From assembly GCA_039654915.1 (NCBI GenBank), contig CM077594.1:22009001-22073000 (forward strand): DNA of 64,000 bases, given 5' to 3'. Below are positions 45,426 through 57,590 of the stretch, piece by piece. The stretch's first letter is position 1, and each line of letters begins with the position of its first letter. A program made the translations under genes and the position numbers. The notes under the pieces are model-generated. The model was given only the letters and a program-made list of their open reading frames with translations, did no database searches and was not told where the DNA came from. This DNA comes from Aquilaria yunnanensis (taxonomy: Eukaryota > Streptophyta > Magnoliopsida > Malvales > Thymelaeaceae).

Positions 45426-46118
45426 TCAAGCTAACCAGTGGTCATACAAAGTTGTGAAATGTTCTATAGATGTATTTGATACTTGGTCCTTTGAAAGGAC
45501 CACACCTGTGTACCTTCTGCTCAGGGCATCAGTAACTACATTACCTTTCCCTGCACAGTACTCAATGCTACAGTCAAAGTCCTTCATATACTCAACCCAC
45601 CTTCTTTGCGTCATGTTCAAGTCTTTTTGGATGAAAAGGTACTTGAGGCTCTTGTGGTCGGTATATATCTTAAAGGATCTTCCTAACAAATAATGTCTCA
45701 ATGACTTGAAGGCAAAAACTACTGCGGCTAGTTCTAAGTCATGCACTAGATAATTTAGCTCATTCGGTCTTAGCTGCCTAGACCAATATGCAATAACTTG
45801 GTGATCCTGCATCAATACACATCCAAGTCCAGATGCATTAGTGTAAATTGTAAAAGTTTTATCTAGGTCAGGTAATATAAGAATAGGTGCTTGTATCAAT
45901 TTTTGCTTCAGCTCTCTAAAACTGTTTTCACAGTCTATTATCCATTCAAATTTTTGAGACTTCCGGGTCAACATGGCCATCGGTAATGCTATTTTGGAAA
46001 ATTTCTTAATAAATCTCCTATAGTAACCTACCAGTCCTAAGAAACTCCCAATAGTAGTTACCGTAATTTGTCTAGGCCATTCTTTTACTGCCTTAACCTC
46101 TTCTGGGTCTACTTTCAA
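45426..46118 (-). pseudogene. Element B RNase H and RT connection
   Basis: This open block of about 230 residues begins KVDPEEVKAVKEW, passes FLGLVGYYRRFIKKFSKIA and reaches RNase H. The first catalytic motif reads YTNASG where YTDAS is expected, a G-to-A change that removes a metal-binding Asp. The block then keeps [21 protein letters not shown] and DALSRRY. A TAG (for CAG) separates it from the RT block. RNase H would remove the RNA template during reverse transcription. Confidence 0.8.
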
Positions 46119-46780
46119 TCCCTACCTAGTGATAACATGTCCAAGGAGAGAAATTTCATTAGCCCAAAACTGACATTTGGATAGCTTTGCATAATACTGA
46201 TTCTCCTTCAGTATTTGTAACACTTTAATTAAATGTTCAGCATGTTCCTTCCCTATTTTGGAGTATACCAGTATATCATCTACAAATACTTCCACAAACT
46301 GATCCAAGTAAGGCCTGAAAATTATATTCATGGCATCCATGAATACTACAGGAGCATTAGTAACACCAAAAGGCATCACTATGTACTCATAATGCTCATA
46401 TCGAGTCCTAAAGGCTGTCTTAGGTATGTCCTCTTCCTTTACTCTTATCTGGAAATACCCAGATTGAATGTCTATCTTAGAGAACACATTTACCCCTTTA
46501 AGTTTATCAAACAAGTCATCTATCCTCGGTAAAGGATATTTATTCTTGATAGTTACAACATTAAGTTTCCTGTAATCAATGCAAAGCCTCAAACTACTAT
46601 ATTTCTTCTTTACAAAGAAGACTGGTGCTCCTCATGGAGACACACTTGGGCGTATGAAGCCCTTCTCTAGCAATTCTCCTAACTGATTTTTCAGCTCATC
46701 AATCTCAGGAGCTGACATTCTATAAGAGAGAATAGATATAGGTGAAACTCCCGGCTGTAAGTGAATGGAGAACTCTATAT
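46119..46780 (-). pseudogene. Element B reverse transcriptase remnant
   Basis: It contains [36 protein letters not shown] and [20 protein letters not shown], with the catalytic box FVDD kept near 46270. The upstream part (46600-46780) is interrupted by stops, for example in PHGAPVLF. The gene order matches A and F. Confidence 0.8.
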
Positions 46781-47371
46781 CACGTTGGGGGGTAATCTTG
46801 GAAAGTTTGTAGGAAATACCTTTGGGAACTGATTTGCTATTGGTATGTCCTTTAATGTTTCTTCTACTAATACCTCATTTAAGGCATAAAGCATCAATTC
46901 ATCCTCATCTTTTATGGGGATAGACTCTAATATCTTAAGGTGCAAACTTTTCATCCCATCCCCAGGCCCACCAATGCAAGCCACAAGTTCCTTTCTAAAG
47001 TTTATGAAAGTTACTTTTTGACTTGCACAGTCTATATAGGTCTAGTGTTTCCTTAACCAGTCCATTCCCAACACAATATCAAACACTTGCATATCCATTA
47101 CCCATAAATCTGAGTCAATTTTACAACCACCAATTTCTAAGGGACAATCCTTCACAATAGTGTTTATAAGGACTATCTGTCTAATTGGGGTCTTAATCTG
47201 TTTCATAGTGTTCATTTCTGTGTGTACCATACCTATCCTATCTACCACATTAGATGCAATAACAAATATGGATGCACCAGTGTTAAACAAAACTTTAACA
47301 CTGTGTCCTAAAACTATAAAGGTACCTGGCATTGCGGGTTGCTGAGCTACTTGACTGGCAATAATAAACAT
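46781..47371 (-). pseudogene. Element B protease remnant and linker
   Basis: The protease reads LFNTGASIF near 47290 where LFDTGAS is expected, so the catalytic Asp is lost by G-to-A change. It continues to VFDIVLGMDWLRKH and a TAG near 47041. A linker with LKILESIPIKDEDEL follows. The Trp that is a stop in A is intact here, so the two copies decayed independently. Confidence 0.75.
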
Positions 47372-48607
47372 TTTAGGTAGTGCTTACAGTCGGGGCTATG
47401 GTGTTGGTCCAGGGGGTATTGCTCTAAGGGGTACAAGTCTTTGGCCCATCTGGGGACAATCCCTAGCCCAGTGTCTTAACCGGTTGCATATTAGACATAC
47501 ATTACTAGCAAACTTGCAAGGCCTATTACCATGGAACTTTTTACAAATGTGGTAAGGTCCCTTGCCCACTTTCTTATACGTTTTGGTGCCACTAGTGCCC
47601 TCTCCAGCAGCTGTGTCAAGATGTGGCCTCTTTTGCATGCCTAACTTCCTTGATGATCCATCTGTATCAGCCTTAGTGCTTCTAGCCCCATTGGCCATTA
47701 TGTCTGCCTCTAGTGCTAGGGCTCTCTGGACCATATCATGGTAAGCCCTAACTCCTATAGCAATAATAAGTTGTCTGAACTCCTACCTGAGTCCCTGTAG
47801 GAACCTCTTCACTCTAGTCTCCTCATGGCCTTCCATGTTGGGAACATATCGTATGAGTGTGCTAAACATGAATTCATATTCAGCAATACTCATCTGTCCC
47901 TCAGTTAGCTGCTCGAACTTTCTCCTCTTTCGATCCTATACAGCCTCATTGATAAACTCATCCCTGAAAAGCCTCTCAAACTCAGTCCAGGTCAAAACCC
48001 TTTGTCTGTACTCTGATCTTCCTTTATTTTCCTCCTCGAGCTCGCTTTGAACTCTTTTCCACCATAACTTTGCTCTCCCAACTAATTGAAAAGACACTAA
48101 TAGGACTTTCCCATGAGAATCCATCTCCAGTGTCTTAAATAGTGTATTCAAGCGGTTCAGAAAATAATCTGCAGTATCGGCATCACCAGATCCATCAAAC
48201 ATTGGTGGAGTAAAGGACCGAAATTTCTAAAAAATCTTCATCCGACTTGGCACATTTTTCCTCCCACCCCCTTCAACCTCCTGTTGCTGCCCATGCCTAG
48301 GCTGGTCATGTACCACGAGTTGTCCTCTATGGACTGGGTTATTAGCATGCACCTCAGCATGGCTACCTAAGTCAGCCTGGCCTTTAGCAGGATTTGGTTG
48401 TGGTTATGGTGGTGGTGGTGGTGCTTGGCCTGCAAGCGGAGCTTGCCCTGCTATTGCCTGTCTCTGTAACAAGGTACTTATACCTTCATTCATTTGCATC
48501 AAGGCTTGGTTGATGCCTTGAAGCAACTATAACATCTAGGCCTCCCCCTGGGTTAACCCTGAACCTTGCCCTAGGTCCTGGTCTTCGCTGCTTCTAGTGT
48601 TCACCAT
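47372..48607 (-). pseudogene. Element B gag remnant
   Basis: ATG at 48607. It has a Gag core with ADYFLNRLNTLFKTLEMDSH and LVGRAKLWWKRVQSELEEEN (48202-47936), then a VQRALALEADIMANGA block and the zinc knuckle CLICNRLRHWARDC near 47480. Stops split it, for example near 47935 and 47785. The knuckle keeps C, C, H and C. Confidence 0.75.
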
Positions 48608-48754
48608 TTTACATATAAAAAACTCAGAAGATATTTATAGATACAATTCTCAGAAACTATAATAACATATTACTTACTACCATCATATAGAGGTTATATG
48701 GATTCTCAATGCCTATGCCTCTGGTAACCTACTTTGATGCCACTATCATAGGCC

Positions 48755-49170
48755 TTTACCTATAATCCTATCTAAGTCATATAGGACCCTAGGAACCTTA
48801 CACTAATTTAGTTCTAGGCTTGTGCAACTTGCTCCTTAGTAGGCCTGTTAATTAATTAAATCCTTAATGCATTACTATTTTATACTACGCATTACCATGG
48901 CTGTAGGTCAATGACTATAAAAATGATATATACTTGGTGCAGCTAGCCAGTATTTCAAAATATGCATTCATATAAAACATACTGTTATGCACTATGAATC
49001 CATACAAGCTACCAGGAAACATAACCAATAGTTCCATAGCATTTACCAGAGGCATAAGTTTGACACACATATATACATCATACATAAAAGTGTCATACAT
49101 ATGCTACACACTGAGAATCTTGAGATCTAATCCCAACTGAGCTACACTACCAAAAAGGGGCCACTATAGT
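48755..49170 (-). repeat. Element B 5' LTR, inner part
   Basis: The 3' end of the LTR in minus-strand sense, up to the insertion of element C. ATAGT at 49166-49170 is one copy of C's target duplication. Homologous to about 39070-39486 of LTR A, inverted. Confidence 0.8.
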
Positions 49171-49920
49171 TGATGTCCGGGGACATCATCACTGGAAGGC
49201 ATGGTGACTTCCGGGAGGACTTCCTGTGAGGGAGAGCGTCTGGAGTTGAGGTTTCCCAGGGGAATGTGCCTGCAGTGCTCAGAGAAGAGGGTTAGGAGGT
49301 CCCCGGGGTGCTTTTCCGGGGAGGAGCCTCCGATGCCCAAGTCAGTTTCCTGAGAAGGTAAGAGGGAAGCACTAGAGTTTTTAGTGGGCTTGCCTATGTT
49401 TTCTCAAGGAGGAGGAAGCCAACCCTTTGCTAGGGTTTGTTTCCTGGTATTTATAGGAATGTCCAGCCCGTTCAGATCATGACACGTGTTCGGTCGGATG
49501 TTCTCTGAATTTCTGGGCGTAAGGGACAAGTAGCCGATGGCAGGCTCCTTGAGTCTCGAACCGAGACAGGTCGTGACAAGACCTGGACGGCGTCGGCGTG
49601 TCAAATCACCGTTTGAGGTGACATGTAGTGTCTGTGGGCGGCATGTCAGAGGCTCCTTAAATGCTCATATCGTACTCCCGAAGTCCTTGGACGAGGTCGT
49701 CCTCTGGCGCGGACGGTGCCCCTCCGGGAAATGTGCCCGTAGTTCGGGGAGTTCCCTGATTCAGGGTTCCGCCTTCGGGGAGATGCCCTTCGGCTTTCAA
49801 TAGCTGATTCTCCGTTTTCGAAGGCGATCTGTTTAGTACCTCGGGGCGGTTAATAGCTTCCTCGCGTTCCCTGATGCTCCGAGTTCGGGTCAGATAGAGG
49901 CGATAGCCCTTCGGCTATCA
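49171..49920 (-). repeat. Element C 3' LTR (minus-strand sense)
   Basis: On minus it starts TGATAGCCGAAGGGCTATCG and ends GATGTCCCCGGACATCA. Exactly 750 bp, like its partner. A CTATAAATACC word on minus (49446-49456) is the probable TATA box. The terminal GATGTCC/GGACATC-type inverted word is notable. Confidence 0.9.
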
Positions 49921-49935
49921 CATGCCCCCTTTTGG
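49921..49935 (-). other. Element C polypurine tract
   Basis: Minus-strand AAAAGGGGGCATG lies directly before the 3' LTR start TGATAGCC. Confidence 0.65.
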
Positions 49936-50360
49936 AAAGCCGAAGTGGAGACTTCGGTTTGTAGCCTTTCCGAGGATGCTCTTTGGCTTTGGGAGTTTTT
50001 AAAGAGTAAAACCTGTGTCGAAGGTACACCCTTTGCCCGAAGATATGGGCTGTTCGGCTATGGCCTATCTTTTGGTGTCTTCGAGGTTACTTACTTCTTT
50101 CCTTTTTCCTTTTGCAGGTCTGTGCAGCGTCGCGTCTCATGACCAGGCGTGTCAGTCTGGAGCGGTGCGTCCCAGTTTTTTAGGGATGTCAGAGGGCGCG
50201 TCCCCTATTTTGGCGCGGCGGCTGACACATGGTACTTTGTCATTTGAGGGGAGTCGTGTCGGTCACAGAGAGCGCGTCTTTTCGGGCGCAAAGAGCAGTT
50301 ATGGCGACGGTTCGCCTTCAAAGGGTACTTATGACGCTGATTCGAATAGCCACTTTCGAC
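49936..50360. other. Spacer between element C's 3' LTR and the antisense gene promoter
   Basis: GC-richer sequence with repeated TTCGG words. No gene is supported; the open frames here have no motif. It may hold upstream promoter elements of the plus-strand gene. Confidence 0.4.
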
Positions 50361-50370
50361 CTATATATAG
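50361..50370 (+). promoter_or_regulatory. Probable TATA box of the antisense gene
   Basis: CTATATATAG lies 257 bp upstream of the ATG at 50627, on the strand opposite to gag-pol, in otherwise moderately GC-rich sequence. Confidence 0.5.
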
Positions 50371-50626
50371 CCCATTCCATCATAAGTTCCCTTTTTGCTT
50401 TTGCTTCTGCTCTTTTCCCTGCTTGCCACTGCTTTTGCGCTTTCTCGTGCTTTTTTCGACGGAGCTATTTTAACAGAGTTTTTCCGGCAACCTTTCACGA
50501 CGGCGACTTCAAACCCAGATTTTAGCAAGTCTTTTGGTGGGTTTTTGTTTTCTAGACTCTTCTGATTTTCAGAGTTTTTTCCGGAACTTGTTTTCTTGCC
50601 TTTTTTCGAACCAAATTTCTGCAAAT

Positions 50627-53003
50627 ATGCCTATTCCTAAGAGCTGGCAGCCTCTTTTATCTAATCCTTGCTGCACCACCCCCAAAAAACTGGCAAGATG
50701 GAAGAAAAAATTCTTTCTTCCTTTGTATGCCGTTACGAGGTTGCCTCGTTCTGAGCAATTTTGTTTTTCAAACCGTAGTAATGAGGTTACCGTTTTCCTA
50801 ACCCAACTGAAGGCCGGACTTCGGTACCCCCATCCGAAGATGATTTGCGAGTTCTGCCAATTTCATGGCATTGGCGTAAATCAACTTCCGCCGAAATCGT
50901 ACTGCTATTTTAACTCCTTCATCTGCATGTGTGGCGTTTTCGGGATAGAACCCCACTTTATTATTTTTATGCAGTACTACAAGCTCTTCGTGGTCCCGAA
51001 GGGTGGCTTTTACTTCATGCTACCTCGGGGATCTGGGAGCAAGAAATATATGTTCACCTTCACCACTAAGGACAGCTGGTGAGGGTGGCAACAAAAATTT
51101 TTCTTTCTGAAGATGGAGGAGGCTTGGTTGCATGTTCCGACCAAATGGGCTCAGGGAAAGCTGGAAATGGACGTCGTGGATCCGAGGATACTGCTAACTC
51201 CGGAGTTGGCTCCTATCTTTACGGACTTCGACGGCCGTATCCGTGCTGTCTCGGACTGGGGTCCCAAGGTCCCTTCGCGCTCTCTTTACCCCTTCCCAAT
51301 CAATTGGAGGTTGATGACCGAAGAGGTTCTTCGGGAGTTAGGGGTAGTGAAGGAGCACAAGACGGACCTCAAGATGCCAGCTCCTTCTATCGCCGGGAAG
51401 GATTCTTGGTTGGTGCAGCTCCTTCGGGAGGAAGTTTCTTATGAAACTTTTTATGAGAGTAAGTTATCTCTGACTCCCGTTATGATAGCTTTCGTCTCGA
51501 ACTTATGCTGATGCTTTCTTTCCTTTTCAGAGATGGGCGACAGCACTGCTGCCTTCTACAAGTCCCTCTTCTCCGGCCAAGTTGAGAAGGGCGAGCAGAC
51601 GAAGAAGGCGGCTTCCCGAAAGTGAAAAACCACTGGTGCTGGACCTTCGGCCAAACGGGCGAAGAAGACTATTCTTCCTCCCCCTTTGGAAAGTATTGAG
51701 GAGGAAAGCGAGGAGCCCGAGGTCGCTGCCATTCCGCCTCCCGAGGTTGCTGCCGACGTCCCTCCTCAGAGCCCCACTCCGTCGCAGGCTCTTTTGGATG
51801 CCGTGGTGGAGGCTCCTTCTGCAGAGGAGCGGCGTAAACGCAAGGGTAAGGGGATCTTTACCGATGAGGCCCCGGCTTCTGATGATGACATCGTCGAGGT
51901 GCCGCCAGGTTTGTTTTTTCCGCTGAAGTGTAATGCCTTTATTTTTTGAAGTTCTTTTTGTTCTTCACCAGCTTCTCGTTTTGCCATGCAGATGAGTCAC
52001 TTACTCCAAGTTGGGCGGCCGAACACGCCCAGAAGCGAGCCCTCCGTGATGCCAAAGTTCCGAAAGGGAAGATCCCGAAGGAGCCTTTTTGGACGTTTAC
52101 GGAGGACATGAATTTGTTCTCCGGAGACTGCCCCCAAATGGCTAAGGAGATCTCGAAGGGGGTGCTTACTGAGGCCTCCTTTAGGGCTATTGCGGCGGCT
52201 CATCCGGGCGATGACACCCTCGAGGCGAAGGTTACCGAGCACGCTGCCCAGGTATGCTGGTTTGCCCTTAAAGAATTTTTTCTAAGTGTTTGGCTCTTAC
52301 TGACCTCGCCTTCATCCTTTTGCAGCTGCTGGCGTACACTGGCTACCTCAGAGTTCGGGTGGCCAGGCAGACGCAGTTCCGAAACTCGATCTTAGAGACC
52401 TTAGAAAAAACGAAGGCCATGTGTTCGGAACTGGCCGCCAAGAACCTGCAGCTGGCTGATGCTGCGGAGAAGGAGGTTGCCGCCCTTCGGGAGGAAAAAG
52501 AGAAGATTTTGAAAGACTCCTCCCAGAAGATTTATGACCTCGGCTCCAAGGTGGCGGGACTACTTTCGGCCAACGAAGCGCTTCTAAAGTCGAAATCAGA
52601 GTCCGAAGAACTTCTGGCGAGGTTGCTGATTGAGAAGAATGCGCTTCATGCCGAGGTCGATTCCTTGAAGAAGGAGCCTGAGAAGAAGAAGAGGATAAAG
52701 GCGCTGAAGAAGGAGGTCGCGGACCTGAAGGATGAGCTTGAAGACCTGGAGGTCGAGAAGGATAAATCCGACCAGATGACTAAGGTTGCTTTCCAGGACG
52801 GGTTTTGCCTCGCTCGGCACCAAGTCCTTCAGAGGTTCCTGGATCTGGACCTCTCTTTTTTGGAGGCTTTGAACATTCCTGAGGGGCCTCGGTGGTCCTA
52901 GTCCAAGATCGAGCATCTGAACCTGCCTTCTTCTCTCTCGGCGCCCAAGGTGGTGGAGAAAGATGCAGGGGCTGGTGGCTCTCGGGACGCCGAGAATCCT
53001 TAG
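50627..53003 (+). pseudogene. Antisense gene of element C (putative gypsy-type transposon protein family, PF04195-like), four exons
   Basis: The plus-strand gene model has exons 50627-51458, 51531-51908, 51992-52251 and 52326-53003, with GT-AG introns and phases that join cleanly: 716 codons including the last stop. ATG 50627 begins MPIPKSWQPL. Exon 1 contains FCQFHGIGVNQLPPKSYCYF and EEAWLHVPTKWAQGK, typical of the plant family annotated as putative gypsy-type transposon protein. Exon 2 is proline- and lysine-rich (KRKGKG). Exon 4 is a long coiled coil (52400-52800) with EKEVAALREEKEKI-like heptads. Three in-frame stops break it (TGA 51080-51082, TGA 51623-51625, TAG 52899-52901), each explainable by one C-to-T change. 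Similar antisense frames are known in Grande/Retand-type elements; their role is unknown. Confidence 0.75.
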
Positions 53004-53389
53004 TCTGTTCTAGGGTGCTTCGCCTTTTTCTCGTTCTTTTTTCTGTGCTTCTTCTTTCTGGCAATCCTTCTTCTTTGTAAGCTGGTTTATCTTTAATGAA
53101 GATTTTTTGGCTAAGTCTTTTTGCAAGTTTTTTCATTTCCCTTTGTCCCGAACACATTCGCTCAAAAGACTTCGGGAAACGGCACCTGCATTTGTTATGG
53201 CGAGTATCTTTGCGCGGTTCATTATTTCCCTTTTTTCCCGAACATGATTGCTCAAGGGACTTCGGGAAATCATCTACGCTTTTTTCGGCGAGCACCTTTG
53301 CGGAATTCTGGTTTTCAAGAATTTTTCTAAGAAACTTTTGTACTTAGAATATTTCTCTAATTTGTACAACACAATTATTCCACGAAATC
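53004..53389. other. Spacer between antisense gene and integrase, with a direct repeat
   Basis: The two convergent genes meet here. Two copies of a CCCGAACA..CGCTCAAAAGACTTCGGGAAA-like word lie near 53152-53185 and 53236-53270. Terminator or polyadenylation sequence for both strands is expected in this stretch, but I cannot point to a clear signal. Confidence 0.45.
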
Positions 53390-54694
53390 TTAAGCATAGA
53401 ATTTTTTCAAGGCATCTGAATGCCAAGTATTTTTTAATTCTATGCCATCGGCGTAGCCGAGTCTGTACACGCCTTTTCGTACTTCGGCAAGAACCAGATA
53501 AGGTCCTTCCCAATTGGCGCGAAGTACTCCGTGGGATGGCCTTTGGGGCGCGAAGTCAGCCTTTCGGAGAACGAGGTCTCCCTTCTTGATCCCTTTTGGC
53601 CTGGCTCGTAAATTTATGGCCGCGGCCACTCTTTGCTGAAAAGCTTTTCTTCTCAGCTCGGCTATTACTTTGTGTTCGCCGATGAGGTCAAGCTTTGTTC
53701 TTAGGCCGAGGTCGTTTCCACTTTCATCGAACACTTGCACCCGTACTGATGGTCGTACTACCTCGATTGGAATGATGGCCTCTGTACTGAAGACTAGTGA
53801 AAAAGGCGTTTCCCCTGTGGCTCTTCGGGGTGTTGTTCGGTAGCTCCATAATACGCTTTGGAGTTCTCCTGGCCATTTCCCTTTTCCTTCCCCAAGTCTC
53901 TTTTTCAGACCATCTTTCATGGTCCTATTAGATACTTCTACCTGCCCATTGCTTTAGGGGTGAGCTACTGGGGCGAAGTGCATCTTTATTCTGAGGTCAC
54001 TGATAAATTCCTGGAATCCTTTGTCTATGAACTGGGATCCATTGTCAGCTACTAGCACTCTCGGTATGCCAAATCTGCATACGATGTTCTTCCACACGAA
54101 CTTCTGCACTTCTTTTGCCAAGATAGTCGCTAGTGGTTCTGCCTCAACCCATTTGGAGAAATAGTCTACTGCTACCACGCAGAATTTCACACCTCCAGGC
54201 GTTGTGGGGAGCAGCCCAATGAGGTCTATGCCCTAGACTGCGAAGGGCCAGGGATAGTCAGCCGAAGTTACCATTTCCGAGGGTGTCCTCTGGATATTCG
54301 CGTATCTCTGGCAACTACCGCATTTCCGGACGAACTGCCTTGCGTCCTTTCTCAGGGTAGGCCAGAAGTATCCTTGGTGAAGTATTACTGCTGCAAGGGC
54401 GTCAGTTCCAATGTGCGAACCACAAATGCCTTCGTGGACTTCTTCGAGGATCATTTCAGTATCCTCCTCGTCCACACACCTTTGCAGCGGATTTGCATAT
54501 CCCTGCCGATATAACTCTTCACCGATTAGGAAGAATCGGCCTGAGCATCTTCGTAACTTTGTAGCATCACCGGGGTCTTCGAGGAGCACATTTTCTGCGA
54601 GATACCTTTTTATTGGGTCTTTCCAACCTTTTCCCGAGGTCACTATGCTCAGCACTGCGATGCTCGGATGGTCCAGCACCTCGGTGTATGTTTT
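53390..54694 (-). pseudogene. Element C integrase remnant
   Basis: The blocks 54679-54233, 54190-53954 and 53920-53390 are in one frame. They give the zinc finger HIGTDAL..CGSCQRY, then the core with the first Asp in VVAVDYFSKW, the second in VLVADNGSQF, SNGQVEVSNR (catalytic Glu) and a C-terminal FVLRKADFAP-like and GPYLV region. Stops at 54233-54235 (for Trp), near 53942 and at 53954-53956 or adjacent break it; CAA-to-TAA and TGG-to-TAG changes explain them. The C-terminus ends HSDALKKFYA without a chromodomain, as expected for the Tat lineage. Integrase would insert the cDNA. Confidence 0.8.
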
Positions 54695-55438
54695 TTATTT
54701 TGCCAAGCAATCTGCCTCGGTGTTATTACGTCGAGGTACGTTTTCGATTCGCACTGTATCGAACTCCCGAATGAGTTTTGCCACCAGTTCATGGTATTTT
54801 GCCAAGGTCGGGTCCTTTGCCCCATAGTTTCCTGCCGTTTGCCGAACTACTAGCTGGGAATCGCTGTGGGCTTTTAGATTTCGCACGCCAATTCTTCTGG
54901 CTAGGCGTAATCCTGCTATGAGGGCTTCGTACTCAGCCACATTGTTGGTGACGTTAAAGCTAAATTTAATAGCCTTCGTTACTTCAAGGCCTTCGGGACC
55001 TCTGATAATTACGCCAACTCCCTGGTGTTCGGACCCCGAGGCTCCGTCAACATGCAAAGTCCATTTGGGATCACCTTCGTCAGGATCCAGATGGCTGTCC
55101 TCGGTGGTAGATACTTCGGTGATGAAGTCTGCCAGTGCTTGAGCTTTTATGGCTTTCCAAGGTTCGTAAGAGATGTCGTGTTCGCCAAGCTCTATACACC
55201 ACTTGGAGAGCCTTCCGGAATGATCCACCTTCCTCATGACGTCCCGTAGTGGTAGACTACTTCGGACGATGATGGGGTGAGCCTGAAAGTATGGTCGTAG
55301 TCTTCTCCCTGCTAGCACCAAGGCATATATAGCTTTTTGTAACAAAGGATACCTGACTTCGGCGCCATGCAGGGATTTGCTCACGTAATAGACCGGCCAT
55401 TGCTTTGGCCCCTCTTCTTTTACAAGGACCGAACTCAC
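54695..55438 (-). pseudogene. Element C dual RNase H block
   Basis: The first part (SSVLVKEEGPKQWPVYYVSK through LADF) is the end of the ordinary Ty3/gypsy RNase H. The second part, from WTLHVDGASGSEHQGVGVII through NVAEYEALIAGLRLA, AHSDSQLVV and NNTEADCLAK, is a second, archaeal-type RNase H with its Asp, Glu and Asp residues in place. This doubling is specific to the Tat lineage. A TAA at 54695-54697 separates it from integrase in the same frame, and the upstream RT is in another frame. Confidence 0.8.
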
Positions 55439-57590
55439 ACTTTTTCTGTGACGGCGAGGTATAGTACGAGAGGCTCTCCTTCGCGAGGTTGTCGCAGAGT
55501 AGGCAGGCTAGCCAAGTAGATTTTCAGTTCTTCCCAGGCCTTTTGGCAATCTTCACCCCAGGGATGGTCATTACCTCCGAGGTTGTCCTCCTTTTTTGCT
55601 GCCTTTGTGAGGACTTTGAAGAATGGCCGACACCGATCTCCGTATCTAGAAATAAACCTGCTGATGGAGGTTATCCTTCCAGTGAGTCTCTGCACATCTT
55701 TTATTGTGGCAGGAGTTCGGAACTCGAGTAGGGCCTTGATTTTTTCTGGGTTAGCATCAATGCCTCTTTCTGATACCATGTACCCAAGGAATTTTCCCGA
55801 GGTCACTCCGAAGATGCACTTTTCGGGACTGAGACGGATCCCGAAGGTTCTGAGCTTGTGGAAGGTTTCTTTTAGATCTGCGACGTGGTCGTCCGGCAGC
55901 TTGCTTTTGACTATCATATCATCAACATACACTTCCATGTTTCTCCCTATTTGGTCATTAAAGACCTTGCTCATCAACCTCTGGTAGGTGGCTCCTACAT
56001 TTTTAAGCCCGAAGAGCATTCTGATGTAGCAGTATGTTCCTCCCTCGGTGATGAAGGTGGTTCTTTCTTCATCTTCGGGGTTCATCCTTATTTGATGGTA
56101 GCCGCTGAAGGCGTCTAAGAAACTTAGGAGCCCGTATTCGGCAGTTGAGTCTACCAATTGGTCTATCGGTGGGAGAGGGTATGAGTCTTTTGGGCAAACA
56201 TCGTTCAAGTTTCTGAAGTCGATGCACATCCGGAGTTTGCTGCTTCCTTCTTTAGTGGCGATAACCACGTTGCTCAACCATTCGGGGTATTTGACCTCCC
56301 TGATGACACCAGCGTCTAACAGGTGCTGGACTTCGGTTTTGACGAAGTTATTTTTATGGGCTGAGATGCCCTGTTTCTTTTGCCGGACAGGCTTTGCTTC
56401 CGGACTTACTTTGAGGCTATGCTGTATTACGCCAGGGTTCACCCCTGGCATATCTTTCGGCGAGTAGGCAAACAGATCTTTATTTTCCAGTAGAAAAGAT
56501 ACAAGTTTTTTCTTGTCACCTTCGGCCAAGATCTTCCCCATTCGGGTAGATTGACTTGGGACAAGTTCTACTGTTTCCGTTTCCGCCTTCGCGGGACTCT
56601 TTGCCTTGCCCTTTTTCGGTGCTTTTGCTTCCACAGCTTGCGCGGAGTTGTTTGCTGGAGCCTTTCGTGTTTTGATGAACACCTTCCTTACTTCGCCTTG
56701 ATCTATGAAGATTTCCGCATCTCCATCCTTGGCGGCGAAAGTGACGGTTAAGTACTTGACATCAGGGCGAATGTGCAGGTTTCCCTGTGTCTGTCTTCCA
56801 AGGATGGCGTTGTACGATGAAGGGACATCCATAACGATGAACCTTGCCATTGTGGAGGCGTACAACTCTTCTGTCCCCATCACTGAAGTCCCTTTCAACA
56901 TCAACGGGAGATCGATCCAACCGAGGACGGGCAGCTCGGTCGGACCTACCCCGAAGGTAGGCGAGGTGACGGGCTTGAGGTCGCTGGCAGATACACCCAA
57001 CCTCGGCAGCAAGTGTGAAAACAAGACGTCGGCATTTGATCCGTCGTCAAGCAGCACTCTTTTGACGTCCCAGTTTCCTATTCTCGCCATGATCAACAAT
57101 GGGTCGTCATGGGGAAAAATGACGGCGGAACCATCCTTTCGGGCCAGCTTTTTTGTTGGACTTTGATACTCCATGACTGCTATTTCTCTGGCCTTCCTCT
57201 TTCTTTCCGAGGATGGCAGTCCCGTCGTTATTGTCTGTATGATTCCTGCTGGAGGTGGGGGGCACCTTTTCGGACTTCGGTTTCTCCGCCTGTCGAAGTC
57301 GTAGTCCTCATCTTCTGCCTTTCCTTCCTCATTTTTTCCCCTTTTCGGGGAAGGCATGCGCAGATAACACCGAAGTTGGCCCTGTTTTATCAGCGACTCT
57401 ATATACTTCTTCAATTGGAAGCAGTCTTCGGTGTCGTGACCGTGGTCGCGGTGAAACTGGCAGAACTTCTTCATATTCTTTCTATTGTCGGCGGTCATGG
57501 CCCGTGGCCGCTGAACCTGCGTCCCCTGCCTTTCCATCGTCATGAGGATGTTTGTCTGTGTAGTGTTCAGGGGTGTGAAAATTGGGAGTT
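55435..57590 (-). pseudogene. Element C Gag zinc region, protease and reverse transcriptase block
   Basis: A long open block of more than 700 codons. It opens with Gag sequence (CQFHRDHGHDTEDCFQLKKY, a CHCC-like finger near 57455), then protease VLLDDGSNADVLF near 57060 (DDGS where the family usually has D-(S/T)-G-(S/A)) and RT: LRMCIDFRNLNDVCPKDSYP near 56220, FLDAFSGYHQI near 56110 and the catalytic box YVDD near 55930. It is shifted by one base relative to both the gag block upstream and the RNase H block downstream. Translation would therefore need two shifts, or two indels have occurred. Confidence 0.8.

Noticed and set aside
49936..50525. Open frames upstream of the antisense gene
   Set aside because: No motif; they overlap one another in several frames and lie before the TATA-like box or in the leader.
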